A stretch of 12,719 bases of DNA from Galactobacter sp. (GCA_022712075.1 JALAHE010000247.1:1-12719), one strand, 5' to 3'. Counted from the first letter of the stretch, positions 1 to 5,911 are shown. The notes: generated from the sequence alone by a model not told the origin. Translations and numbers: made by a program.

Positions 1-162
1 GTCCACCTGGATCACGCGCGTGCCCGGGGCAAAGAGCGCACCGAAACGCATCGTGAACTGGTTCAGGCCGACGTTGCGGTGGTCTTCGGCGCCGGCCTGA
101 ACCAGTTCACGATGCGTTTCGGTGCGCTCTTTGCCCCGGGCACGCGCGTGATCCAGGTGGAC
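1..162. repeat. Perfect 70-base inverted repeat, probable fold-back artefact
   Basis: Bases 1-70 are an exact reverse complement of 93-162, separated by a 22-base spacer (71-92). Only the 93-162 arm makes sense as ThDP-enzyme coding sequence (LNQFTMRFGAL, then TRVIQVD). The first arm encodes a meaningless stretch in the gene's frame. An exact 70-base dyad inside a conserved enzyme, at the very edge of the sequence, is best explained by a chimeric read or a contig-end error. A natural rearrangement cannot be excluded from the sequence alone. Confidence 0.9.
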
Positions 163-936
163 ACCGAGCCCACCGCCACGCACGCGCACGTGGGCACCTA
201 CCTGCGCGGCGACGCCGCGTGGGTCGCGGGCGAGCTCGTCTCCCGGCTGCGGGCCAAGGGGCTCGACGGCGCGGGCGAGGGCTGGCGCGAGGCGCAGGAC
301 TTCGCGGCGCTGCGCGAGCGTGAGGTCCCGGCCGAGCTGGCCGAGGACGGGCGGCTCGACCCTCGCGCCGCAGCGGCCGCGCTCGCGCCCCTGCTGCCCG
401 CGGAGCGCGTCGTGGTCTCCGACGGCGGCCACTTCCTCGGCTGGGCCAATATGTACTGGCCCGTGGCCCGGCCCGACCGCATGCTCATGGTCGGCACCGC
501 CTACCAGACGATCGGCACGGGCTTCCCGTCCATGCCGGGCGCGGCCGATGCCCGCCTCGAGTCCACCGTGGTGCTGACCTCCGGCGATGGCGGAGGGCTC
601 ATGGCCCTCGCCGACCTGGAGACGGCGGTGCGGCACTGCGGCGGGCGCGGCCTCGCCGTGATCTGGAACGACGCCGCGTACGGCGCCGAGGTGAACCTCT
701 ACGGTGTGCTGGGACTCGAGCGCTCCCCCATGCTGATCGAGCAGGTGGACTTCGCCGCCCTGACCGAGTCCTTCGGCGGGCGCGGCGTGGTCATCAACCG
801 CCTCGAGGACCTCTCGGAGCTGGCCGCGTGGCGCGATCAGGACCCGGCCGCGCGCCCCTTCCTCACCCTCGATCTGCGCATCTCGGGCGCCGTCATCGCC
901 CCGCACCAGTACGAGGTCATCGAACAGAACCGCTGA
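1..936 (+). CDS. ThDP-dependent acetolactate-synthase-like enzyme, 5'-truncated
   Basis: This is the C-terminal part of a thiamine-diphosphate enzyme of the acetolactate synthase/2-oxoacid decarboxylase superfamily. The N-terminal Pyr domain with the catalytic Glu lies outside the window. Codons from about position 70 give the end of the central domain (ADVAVVFGAGLNQFT, then RVIQVDTEP). The C-terminal PP domain follows, with the ThDP/Mg motif: GDG at 583-591, and 28 codons later Asn (667-669) in WNDAAYG. This matches the GDG-X(~25)-N signature. The frame stays open to base 1, but codons 1-23 are antisense of codons further downstream because of the fold-back at 1-162, so they should not be trusted. 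The substrate cannot be told; true acetolactate synthase is only one option, and no small regulatory subunit (ilvN) follows. It ends in TGA, 12 bases before a hairpin shared with the convergent gene. The family call is firm; the specific reaction is unknown. Confidence 0.85.
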   Translation, partial: VHLDHARARGKERTETHRELVQADVAVVFGAGLNQFTMRFGALFAPGTRVIQVDTEPTATHAHVGTYLRGDAAWVAGELVSRLRAKGLDGAGEGWREAQDFAALREREVPAELAEDGRLDPRAAAAALAPLLPAERVVVSDGGHFLGWANMYWPVARPDRMLMVGTAYQTIGTGFPSMPGAADARLESTVVLTSGDGGGLMALADLETAVRHCGGRGLAVIWNDAAYGAEVNLYGVLGLERSPMLIEQVDFAALTESFGGRGVVINRLEDLSELAAWRDQDPAARPFLTLDLRISGAVIAPHQYEVIEQNR

Positions 937-948
937 CCCGGAGCACTG

Positions 949-1003
949 AACGACGACGCCGCGGCGGCGCCCCACGCTAGGGCGCCACCGCGGCGTCGTC
1001 GTT
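949..1003. terminator. Bidirectional terminator hairpin
   Basis: The arms 949-964 (AACGACGACGCCGCGG) and 988-1003 are perfect complements. The stem continues, after one C/A mismatch, as 966-972 with 980-986, leaving a 7-base loop. It lies between the convergent ThDP and FAD-oxidoreductase genes, and reads as a terminator for both. There is no real T-run, only TTCCTT on the + side. Confidence 0.75.
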
Positions 1004-1021
1004 CCTTGGGTGCGGGCCGGA

Positions 1022-2392
1022 TCAGGAGCGCCCGGCAACCTTGTTGGCGAGCGCCGCGATCCGCGAGGTCTTCGTGGCACCCGCCGCCTCGGCACGGTCG
1101 GCGTGGCCGTAGGCCGCATAGAGGCCGTGCGTGGCGATCCAGCGCAGCGGCTCGATCTCCCACTTGCGCACGCGGTGGTTCACCCACGGCAGGGTGGTGA
1201 GCTCGGTGTCGCGCCCCAGGACAAGATCCGTAAGCGTGCGCCCTGCGAGGTTCGTGGTGGTCACGCCCGTGCCGACGTAGCCGCCGGCCCACGCCATCCC
1301 CGTGCCGCGATCCAGGCCCACCGTGGCGGCCCAGTCGCGGGGGACGCCGAGGACGCCGGACCACGCGTGGTCGATCGCTGCGCCGCGCGTGGACGGGAAG
1401 AAGCGGTGGAGGATCTCGGTCAGGGTGTCGACCGTGCGCTGGGGCGTCTGCCCGTCCAGGTCGGTGCGGGAGCCGTACTTGTACGGCACGCCGCGCCCGC
1501 CGATCGCGATGCGGTCATCCGCCGTGCGCTGGGCGTACATGTAGACGTGGGCGAAGTCGCCGAGCACCTGGCCGCGGTCCCAGCCGATCTCCTCCCACAC
1601 GCTCGCCGGCAGCGGCTCGGTGCTGATGAGCGAGGAGTTCATGGGCAGCCACGCGCGGTGCAGGCCCTTCAGGTTGGCGGTGAAGCCCTCCGTGGCGCGA
1701 ACGACGAACTCGGCGCTCACGGTGCCGCGGTCGGTCACGACGCGGCCGGGCTCGAGGGCGAGCGCCCGCGTCCCCTCGTAGATCCGCACGCCGCGGCGTT
1801 CCACGGCGGCTGCCAGCCCTGACACGAGCTTGGCCGGCTGGATCCTCGCGGCGTGGGGATGCCAGGCGGCGGCGAGCGTGCCCTCCACGTTGATCTGGTC
1901 AGTTGCCTCCGCCGCTTCGAGCAGTTGAACATCGGCGTGGCGCCAGCCGGCCTCCTCCTCGACGAAGGAGCGCAGGCGCTTCGCCTGGGCCGGCGTGTAG
2001 GCGACGTTGAACTCGCCGCCCTTCTTCAGGTCCGCGTCGATGCCCTCCGCCGCCGCCACGGCGATCACCTCGTCCACCGTGGCGTTCATGGCGGCCTGGA
2101 AACGCTCCGCGGCATCCCTGCCGTGGGTGGCGAGGTACTGCTCCCGCCCGCCCGTGATGGAGTTGGTGAGCCAGCCCCCGTTGCGGCCGGAGGCGCCGTA
2201 GCCGGCGTGGCGCTGCTCGATGATCGCGATGCGCAGATCCGGCTGCTCGCGCTTCAGGTAATACGCGGTCCACAGCCCCGTGTAGCCGGCCCCGACGATG
2301 GCGACGTCCACCTGGGTGTCGCCGCCCAGCGGCTCGCGGGGCGTTGGCGCGCCGATCTGCTCCCACCAATGGGAGACGTGGCCGTTGATCAT
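1022..2392 (-). CDS. FAD-dependent amino-acid/amine oxidoreductase (DadA/DAO family)
   Basis: A 456-residue cytosolic flavoprotein of the glycine/D-amino-acid oxidase (DAO) family, which oxidises the C-N bond of amino acids or amines. The N-terminal Rossmann motif VAIVGAGYTGLWTAYYL binds the ADP part of FAD. It is followed by the family's GASGRNGGW motif, about 35 residues later. The C-terminal part carries the second FAD contact, GYVGTGVTTTNLAGR. A longer reading to 2431 is possible, but the start at 2392 (MINGHVSHWW) is preferred. It has GGAAGGA 7 bases upstream, and the longer start would lie inside the promoter/operator dyad. The N-terminus (WWEQIG, ahead of the Rossmann fold) resembles gamma-glutamylputrescine oxidase-like and related proteins. 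The substrate is unknown: no polyamine or amino-acid transport gene adjoins it. It is transcribed alone and ends against the convergent ThDP gene. Confidence 0.88.
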   Translation of the reverse strand: MINGHVSHWWEQIGAPTPREPLGGDTQVDVAIVGAGYTGLWTAYYLKREQPDLRIAIIEQRHAGYGASGRNGGWLTNSITGGREQYLATHGRDAAERFQAAMNATVDEVIAVAAAEGIDADLKKGGEFNVAYTPAQAKRLRSFVEEEAGWRHADVQLLEAAEATDQINVEGTLAAAWHPHAARIQPAKLVSGLAAAVERRGVRIYEGTRALALEPGRVVTDRGTVSAEFVVRATEGFTANLKGLHRAWLPMNSSLISTEPLPASVWEEIGWDRGQVLGDFAHVYMYAQRTADDRIAIGGRGVPYKYGSRTDLDGQTPQRTVDTLTEILHRFFPSTRGAAIDHAWSGVLGVPRDWAATVGLDRGTGMAWAGGYVGTGVTTTNLAGRTLTDLVLGRDTELTTLPWVNHRVRKWEIEPLRWIATHGLYAAYGHADRAEAAGATKTSRIAALANKVAGRS

Positions 2393-2416
2393 CGAGGGGT
2401 CCTTCCGAGGGGTGAT

Positions 2417-2454
2417 CCGCGTCACGACCAACCGTATGGTTGGTCGTGACGCGG
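2417..2454. promoter_or_regulatory. Operator dyad over the FAD-oxidoreductase promoter
   Basis: The 17-base arms CCGCGTCACGACCAACC (2417-2433) and 2438-2454 are exact complements around the 4-base centre GTAT. On the - strand the dyad spans a plausible promoter: -35 TTGCGC (2459-2454), a 17-base spacer, and -10 TACGGT (2436-2431). The start codon of the oxidoreductase is 24 bases beyond the dyad. A repressor bound here would block RNA polymerase. The size and symmetry suit a TetR- or GntR-type dimer, or a pair of dimers, but no regulator gene lies in the window. The dyad could also act as a terminator for rtcB, which ends about 50 bases upstream on the same strand, but it has no T-run. Confidence 0.7.
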
Positions 2455-2505
2455 CGCAAGGAGCGCCGAGCCCCGGCGGGCGGGGGCGTCCCCTCCCGCT
2501 GAGGC

Positions 2506-3672
2506 TCAGTCGCCCTTCACGTTGACGATCTGGCGCAGCGTGTGCCGGATCTCGACGAGGTCCGCGGCGTCAGCCATGACCTGGTCGATCGGCTTGTACG
2601 CGGCCGGGATCTCGTCGATGAAGGCATCGGTGTCGCGGTATTCGATGCCGACCATCGCCTCGCGTAGCTGCTCGAGGCTGAAGGTTCGCCGCGCGGCCGA
2701 ACGCGAGTACTCGCGCCCAGCGCCGTGCGGCGAGGAGTGCAGCGACACCGGGTTGCCGAGGCCGCGCACCACGTAGGACGCGGTGCCCATGGAACCCGGG
2801 ATGAGGCCGTCGTCGCCCGGGGCCGCCTTGATGGCGCCCTTCCTGGAGACCCAGACCCGCTTGCCGAAGTGCTTCTCCGACTCGGTGAAGTTGTGGTGGC
2901 AGTTGATCCGCTCGAGCTCACGCACGGGCGTACCGACCCACTCCCCCACCTGTTGGATGACGCGGTCCATCATTTCCTCGCGATTCAGCAGCGCGAAGTG
3001 CTGGGCCCAGCGCAGCTCCCGGATGTAGGCGTTGAACTCGTCGGTTCCCTCGACGAGGTAGGCGAGATCCGGGTCCGGGAGCTCGATCCACCAGCGCTTG
3101 GCCAGTGCTGCCGCCACCTTGATGTGGTGCTGGGCGATCTTGTTGCCCACGCCGCGCGAGCCGGAGTGCAGGAAGAGCCACACAGCATCCTCCTCGTCGA
3201 GGGAGACCTCGATGAAGTGGTTGCCGGAGCCGAGCGTGCCGAGCTGGTGCGTCCAGTTCCCGGCATACGAGGCCGGATCGAATCCAGCCCGCTCGGCCCG
3301 CTGCGTCAGCTCCTCGATGCGGGGAACCGCCGTGGCCACGATCTTCTTGTTGTAGGCGCCGGCCGAGAGGGGGATGGCCCGCTCGATGGCCTCGCGCACG
3401 CTGCGCCGATCCGCGGGCAGCTCGCCCGCGGAGAACTGCGTCTTCACGGCGATCATGCCGCAGCCGATGTCCACTCCGACGGCCGCCGGGATGATGGTTC
3501 CCAGCGTAGGAATGACCGAACCGACCGTGGCGCCCTTGCCCAGGTGGGCGTCGGGCATGAGGGCCAGATGCGGGTAGATGAACGGCAGCGACGAGGTCGC
3601 TATCGCCTGCTCCTTGGTCTTCTCATCCAGGATGGAAGCCCAATTCATGAGCCGGCGGTTGATCCTTTCCAT
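2506..3672 (-). CDS. rtcB: RtcB-family RNA ligase
   Basis: A 388-residue RNA-splicing/repair ligase. RtcB joins a 2',3'-cyclic-phosphate (or 3'-phosphate) end to a 5'-OH end using GTP and Mn2+. All the active-site blocks are visible: VGVDIGCGM (D68, C71), GSGNHF (H152), FLHSGSRGVG (H169), NCHHNF (H260), and SSPHGAGR with the expected guanylated nucleophile H316. The length is close to E. coli RtcB (about 408). The start at 3672 is chosen because MERINRR begins the conserved N-terminus and AAGGAAAG lies just upstream. Reading back to 3867 would add unconserved residues across a terminator. No RtcA cyclase, RtcR activator, Ro/Rsr protein or archease is in the window, so the gene stands alone. 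tRNA-Tyr is encoded about 0.5 kb upstream on the same strand, but a link is only a suggestion. Confidence 0.93.
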   Translation of the reverse strand: MERINRRLMNWASILDEKTKEQAIATSSLPFIYPHLALMPDAHLGKGATVGSVIPTLGTIIPAAVGVDIGCGMIAVKTQFSAGELPADRRSVREAIERAIPLSAGAYNKKIVATAVPRIEELTQRAERAGFDPASYAGNWTHQLGTLGSGNHFIEVSLDEEDAVWLFLHSGSRGVGNKIAQHHIKVAAALAKRWWIELPDPDLAYLVEGTDEFNAYIRELRWAQHFALLNREEMMDRVIQQVGEWVGTPVRELERINCHHNFTESEKHFGKRVWVSRKGAIKAAPGDDGLIPGSMGTASYVVRGLGNPVSLHSSPHGAGREYSRSAARRTFSLEQLREAMVGIEYRDTDAFIDEIPAAYKPIDQVMADAADLVEIRHTLRQIVNVKGD

Positions 3673-3696
3673 TTTTCTTTCCTTGGTGTGCGCCCC

Positions 3697-3727
3697 GCTA
3701 TACAACGTCGCCGGCCGGACGGCGTTG
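3697..3727 (-). promoter_or_regulatory. Possible rtcB promoter with a dyad upstream of the -10
   Basis: On the - strand a TATAGC hexamer (3702-3697) preceded by TG resembles an extended -10, 25 bases before the rtcB start codon. No convincing -35 is seen. Directly upstream, 3703-3710 (CAACGTCG) pairs with 3720-3727 (CGGCGTTG) with one wobble, placing an 8-base dyad where -35 contacts would be expected. This could be an operator for an activator or repressor, or a cruciform. Evidence is by eye only. Confidence 0.35.
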
Positions 3728-3814
3728 CTCGGTGGGGTGAGGTGGGATCCGAGACGGTCCTCCCTCGCGCATCCTCTGGGCCGCGCTGCTTGGCGGCGGT
3801 GAGGAAAGGAAGAA

Positions 3815-3841
3815 GCCCCGGACCTTGAAGGGTTCCGGGGC
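3815..3841 (-). terminator. Terminator of the 44-codon unit
   Basis: On the - strand the stem GCCCCGGA/TCCGGGGC (3841-3834 with 3822-3815), with an inner CCTTCAAGG fold, is followed by the pyrimidine tract TTCTTCCTTTCC. This is a normal intrinsic terminator for the small ORF ending at 3871, and it separates that unit from rtcB. A second hairpin, GGCGCC-ATGC-GGCGCC (3850-3865), stands just before it. Confidence 0.65.
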
Positions 3842-3870
3842 CGAAGATCGGCGCCATGCGGCGCCAAGAC

Positions 3871-4005
3871 TCAGCTCTGGTGACCCATCGATCGATGCTG
3901 CGGATCCTGGAAATCCAGGGTTTCTGCGAGCTCGCGGACGGCGGCGGACAGCCCGAAGGAACCCGGCTTGAAGCCCGGATTCTTTTCAAAGCAAGTGCGC
4001 TGCAC
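3871..4005 (-). CDS. Small 44-residue hypothetical protein
   Basis: Not recognised. A GTG at 4005 has AAGGA (4017-4013) exactly 7 bases upstream and opens 44 codons ending in TGA, with mostly G/C third positions. The product is hydrophilic. It begins MQRTCFEKNPGFKPGSFGLS and has a possible amphipathic helix, SAAVRELAETLDF. It has one Cys, a His/Gln-rich tail, no signal peptide and no membrane segment. It has its own promoter (4057-4086), a leader hairpin and a terminator (3815-3841), so it looks like a dedicated transcription unit between tRNA-Tyr and rtcB. The same frame is open upstream to 4134, but the GTG with its SD is the better start. It could instead be the non-functional reading of a structured small RNA, since several dyads lie inside it. 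Confidence 0.5.
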   Translation of the reverse strand: MQRTCFEKNPGFKPGSFGLSAAVRELAETLDFQDPQHRSMGHQS

Positions 4006-4031
4006 AGTGGTGTCCTTGATCGATGAATGCT

Positions 4032-4048
4032 CGCCCCGCTGCGGGGCG
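4032..4048 (-). other. Leader hairpin of the 44-codon unit
   Basis: CGCCCCGC (4032-4039), a single T, then GCGGGGCG (4041-4048) form a strong GC hairpin. It starts almost at the predicted transcript 5' end (about 4050) and leaves the SD at 4017-4013 free. A 5'-terminal hairpin commonly stabilises a short mRNA or small RNA; that role is inference. Confidence 0.5.
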
Positions 4049-4056
4049 TGGGGAAC

Positions 4057-4086
4057 AGCCTGCCCGGCTCGACAGGCAACTGTCAA
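4057..4086 (-). promoter_or_regulatory. Promoter of the 44-codon unit, with overlapping dyads
   Basis: A consensus -35 TTGACA (4086-4081), an 18-base spacer and CAGGCT (4062-4057), one base off the actinobacterial TAGGCT -10. The predicted start of transcription is near 4050, giving a leader of about 45 bases. Two dyads lie on it: GACAG/CTGTC (4071-4075 with 4080-4084) across the -35, and GCCTG/CAGGC (4058-4062 with 4073-4077) spanning the spacer. Either could be an operator. Confidence 0.55.
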
Positions 4087-4139
4087 GGTACGGGCGGCGC
4101 TCCGCCGGCGCCAAGAAAACTCGGCACCGGACAAAAACG

Positions 4140-4175
4140 ACTTCGCCGGAGTCCGATTCAGGACTCCGGCGAAGT
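4140..4175 (-). terminator. Intrinsic terminator of tRNA-Tyr
   Basis: A perfect 15-base stem (4140-4154 with 4161-4175, ACTTCGCCGGAGTCC) has a 6-base loop. On the - strand it is followed by CGTTTTTG (4139-4132). It starts 10 bases after the tRNA 3' end. This is the cleanest rho-independent terminator in the window. Confidence 0.9.
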
Positions 4176-4185
4176 TCTTTCTGCG

Positions 4186-4267
4186 TGGCAGATGAGGGAT
4201 TCGAACCCCCGTAGGCAGAACCAGCTGATTTACAGTCAGCCCCCTTTGGCCGCTCGGGTAATCTGCC
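4186..4267 (-). tRNA. tRNA-Tyr (anticodon GUA)
   Basis: An 82-base class II tRNA. The acceptor stem is GGCAGAT/ATCTGCC with discriminator A. The anticodon stem GCTGA/TCAGC has loop CTGTAAA (anticodon GTA). A long variable arm (TGGTTCTGCCTAC) follows, as in bacterial tRNA-Tyr, then a T arm with loop TTCGAAT. The CCA end is not encoded (the next bases are CGC), so it must be added after transcription. It is a single tRNA with its own promoter and terminator. Confidence 0.96.
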
Positions 4268-4307
4268 GCAGATGGCCTCCGGAAACGTGTTCCGGCGACG
4301 ACACACC

Positions 4308-4337
4308 ACTATACAGGCAGGGCGGCGTCAGTGCGAA
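4308..4337 (-). promoter_or_regulatory. Promoter of tRNA-Tyr
   Basis: On the - strand, TTCGCA (4337-4332), an 18-base spacer and TATAGT (4313-4308). The -10 is strong and the -35 partial. The predicted transcript begins about 34 bases before the mature tRNA. That leader contains the small hairpin CCGGAA-ACGTG-TTCCGG (4279-4295). Confidence 0.55.
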
Positions 4338-4392
4338 ATCGGGGTGATCCCACGCTCCGGCGCTTGGCCCGATACCCTGGTCACTAAGACAA

Positions 4393-4410
4393 GCCGGATC
4401 CGTTTCCGGC
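4393..4410 (+). other. Hairpin upstream of yajQ
   Basis: GCCGGA (4393-4398) and TCCGGC (4405-4410) form a 6-base stem 30 bases before the yajQ start, ahead of its SD. It may lie in the leader. No convincing yajQ promoter was found; TTGGCC at 4364-4369 with TAAGAC at 4385-4390 is too closely spaced to trust. Confidence 0.3.
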
Positions 4411-4440
4411 GTCATCCCCCAAGGCAAGAAGGAGTGTGTC

Positions 4441-4929
4441 ATGGCGAGCGATTCGACGTTCGACGTGGTGAGCAAGGTCGACAAGCAGGAGGTTTCAAAC
4501 GCCCTGAACCAGGCGCAGAAGGAGATCGCCCAGCGCTACGACTTCAAGGGTGTCGGCGCCGAGATCGACTTCTCCGGCGAGAACATCCTGATCAAGGCCA
4601 ACGCCGAGGAGCGCGCCAAGGCCGTCCTCGACGTCTTCGAGTCCAAGCTGGTCAAGCGCGGCATCTCGCTGAAGTCCCTCGACGCCGGCGAGCCCTTCGC
4701 CTCCGGCAAGGAGTACCGCATCGAGGCCTCCATCAAGGAGGGCATCGCCCAGGACGTGGCCAAGAAGATCACCAAGCTCATCCGCGAGGAGGGCCCCAAG
4801 TCGGTCAAGGCCGTCATCCAGGGCGACGAGCTGCGCGTCTCCTCCAAGTCGCGCGACGACCTGCAGGAGACCATGCAGCTGCTGCGCGGCTTCGAGGACG
4901 CCGATCTGCAGTTCGTGAACCTGCGCTAG
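4441..4929 (+). CDS. yajQ: YajQ-family nucleotide-binding protein
   Basis: A 162-residue cytosolic protein of the YajQ (UPF0234, DUF520) family, the usual length (E. coli about 163). The family hallmarks are present: SFDVVSK-like start STFDVVSKVDKQEV, then QRYDFKG, SKLVKRGIS, and the C-terminal LQETMQLLRGFEDADLQFVNLR. YajQ proteins have two ferredoxin-like folds and bind nucleotides; a Xanthomonas member is reported to bind cyclic di-GMP. In actinobacteria the role is unclear. The ATG at 4441 follows AAGGAG at a 7-base spacing. The gene stands alone, divergent from tRNA-Tyr and convergent with a lipoprotein gene. Third positions are strongly C/G, as in a well-expressed gene. Confidence 0.95.
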   Translation: MASDSTFDVVSKVDKQEVSNALNQAQKEIAQRYDFKGVGAEIDFSGENILIKANAEERAKAVLDVFESKLVKRGISLKSLDAGEPFASGKEYRIEASIKEGIAQDVAKKITKLIREEGPKSVKAVIQGDELRVSSKSRDDLQETMQLLRGFEDADLQFVNLR

Positions 4930-4963
4930 ATCGCGAGTCAGGGCCCGGCGCCCGGCCAACGCG

Positions 4964-5010
4964 ACGGGGCCCCGTCCTCCTTCAGCTGCTGAGGGAGGAC
5001 GGGGCCCCGT
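4964..5010. terminator. Bidirectional terminator hairpin
   Basis: The perfect 17-base arms 4964-4980 (ACGGGGCCCCGTCCTCC) and 4994-5010 extend inward by four more pairs (one wobble) to a 5-base loop. It lies between convergent yajQ and the lipoprotein gene. The tail on the + side, TTCGTTGT, is weak. Confidence 0.75.
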
Positions 5011-5032
5011 TCGTTGTCGCGCGGGTGCGCTG

Positions 5033-5060
5033 GCTCAGGGCTCAGGGCTCAGAGCTCAGG
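5033..5060. repeat. Tandem heptamer repeat, 4 x GCTCAGG
   Basis: Four head-to-tail copies of GCTCAGG, at 5033, 5040, 5047 (third copy ends in A) and 5054. On the coding strand of the lipoprotein each copy reads CCTGAGC (TCTGAGC in the variant), and the gene's TGA stop lies in the first copy met. A gain or loss of copies downstream would therefore not change the protein. Confidence 0.85.
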
Positions 5061-5691
5061 GCGAAACGATGAACGCCCCGCCGACGATCGCCTGCACCTG
5101 CTTGGCCAGGGTGCCCTTCTCGTCCTTCGACTTGTTCACGAGCACCGCCCACTTCGCATCCGCCACGACCCACGAGGTCTTGCCGACACTCGCCCGCACC
5201 ATGGAGTCCAGGCCGTCCTTGACGTCCATCGAGTTCTCGAAGAACACGGCGCCGATCGTCTTCTCCTTGTACTCGCCCCCGATGCACCGCGCCATGTAGA
5301 CCCGCCCCTTGGCGGTCGTGGTGTCGTCCAGCTGGGTCCCGGCCTCGCCGATCTGCACATCGGCGCACGTCACGCCGAGCGACGCGCCGAGCGCCGCCTC
5401 GAACTCGTTCCAGGTGGCCGGCTTGCCCACGGGCGTGCCGGAGGCCGTCACCGCCGGCGCCGACACCGAGGAGGTCGCCATCGAGACCGCGGAGTCCTGC
5501 GAGCTCGCGGCGGCGGCAGGGGCGGAGCTGCTCGGGGCGGCCGAGCTGGCGGCGGCGGACGAGCTGGCCGCCGGCTCGCTGGCGGCGGAGGCAGGTTCGC
5601 CAGGCGACGAGCTGCAGGCGCCGAGCGTCATGGCCGCCGCGCTCCCCAGCGCGCAGGCCGCGACGAATCGGCGGACGGTGGTGCGTGACAT
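5056..5691 (-). CDS. Secreted lipoprotein with Ser/Ala-rich linker
   Basis: 211 residues of unknown function. A type II signal peptide (MSRTTVRRFVAACALGSAAA) ends in lipobox LGAC, with acylated C26. A low-complexity Ser/Ala/Pro linker follows (about 27-85) and would hold the folded domain away from the membrane. The C-terminal domain (about 90-211) starts PATWNEFEAALGA, has C109 and C136 as a possible disulphide pair, and runs to KQVQAIVGGAFIVSP. It holds no catalytic motif that I recognise. The start at 5691 is preferred over 5739: AGGGGG lies just upstream, and the longer form puts an Arg-rich stretch before the signal peptide. It is a single-gene unit. Confidence 0.8.
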   Translation of the reverse strand: MSRTTVRRFVAACALGSAAAMTLGACSSSPGEPASAASEPAASSSAAASSAAPSSSAPAAAASSQDSAVSMATSSVSAPAVTASGTPVGKPATWNEFEAALGASLGVTCADVQIGEAGTQLDDTTTAKGRVYMARCIGGEYKEKTIGAVFFENSMDVKDGLDSMVRASVGKTSWVVADAKWAVLVNKSKDEKGTLAKQVQAIVGGAFIVSP

Positions 5692-5739
5692 GGTTCCCCC
5701 TGTGGTCCTTCGCGCCCGGGCACGCGGGCGATGCGCCAT

Positions 5740-5745
5740 AGCCTA
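5740..5745 (-). promoter_or_regulatory. Candidate -10 of the lipoprotein gene
   Basis: TAGGCT on the - strand (5745-5740), about 49 bases before the start codon. A second TAGGCT lies at 5807-5802, just downstream of the dyad GTGCCT/AGGCAC (5812-5817 with 5823-5828). Neither has a good -35, so which one is used is uncertain. Confidence 0.35.
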
Positions 5746-5835
5746 GCGTCCCGCTGCCCTTCGACGCGTTTCCGCACAGCCCCAGCACAGGCGGCCCGAC
5801 TAGCCTAGAACGTGCCTCCTGAAGGCACGAGTGAT

Positions 5836-5891
5836 AACCCGTCGAGCCCCCAACCGAACGCCAGGGCGGTCGGTTGGGGGCTCGATGGGTT
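5836..5891 (-). terminator. Terminator of the efeUOB operon
   Basis: A 22-base stem (5836-5857 with 5870-5891) has a single G-T wobble and a 12-base loop. Its core is CGAGCCCCCAACCGA. It begins 21 bases after the efeB stop on the - strand. No T-run follows. Confidence 0.75.
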
Positions 5892-5911
5892 GGTCGGGTC
5901 CGTCGCGGAGC

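Noticed and set aside
2417..2454. The dyad as only an rtcB terminator
   Set aside because: There is no T-run, and the dyad coincides with a well-spaced promoter, so an operator is preferred. A double role is possible.
3673..3867. An N-terminal extension of rtcB
   Set aside because: It crosses a terminator-like hairpin, is not RtcB-like, and the 3672 ATG has a good SD and begins the conserved N-terminus.
4272..5072. A 266-codon + strand frame overlapping yajQ
   Set aside because: It is the frame-shifted shadow of yajQ, Arg-rich and without motifs.
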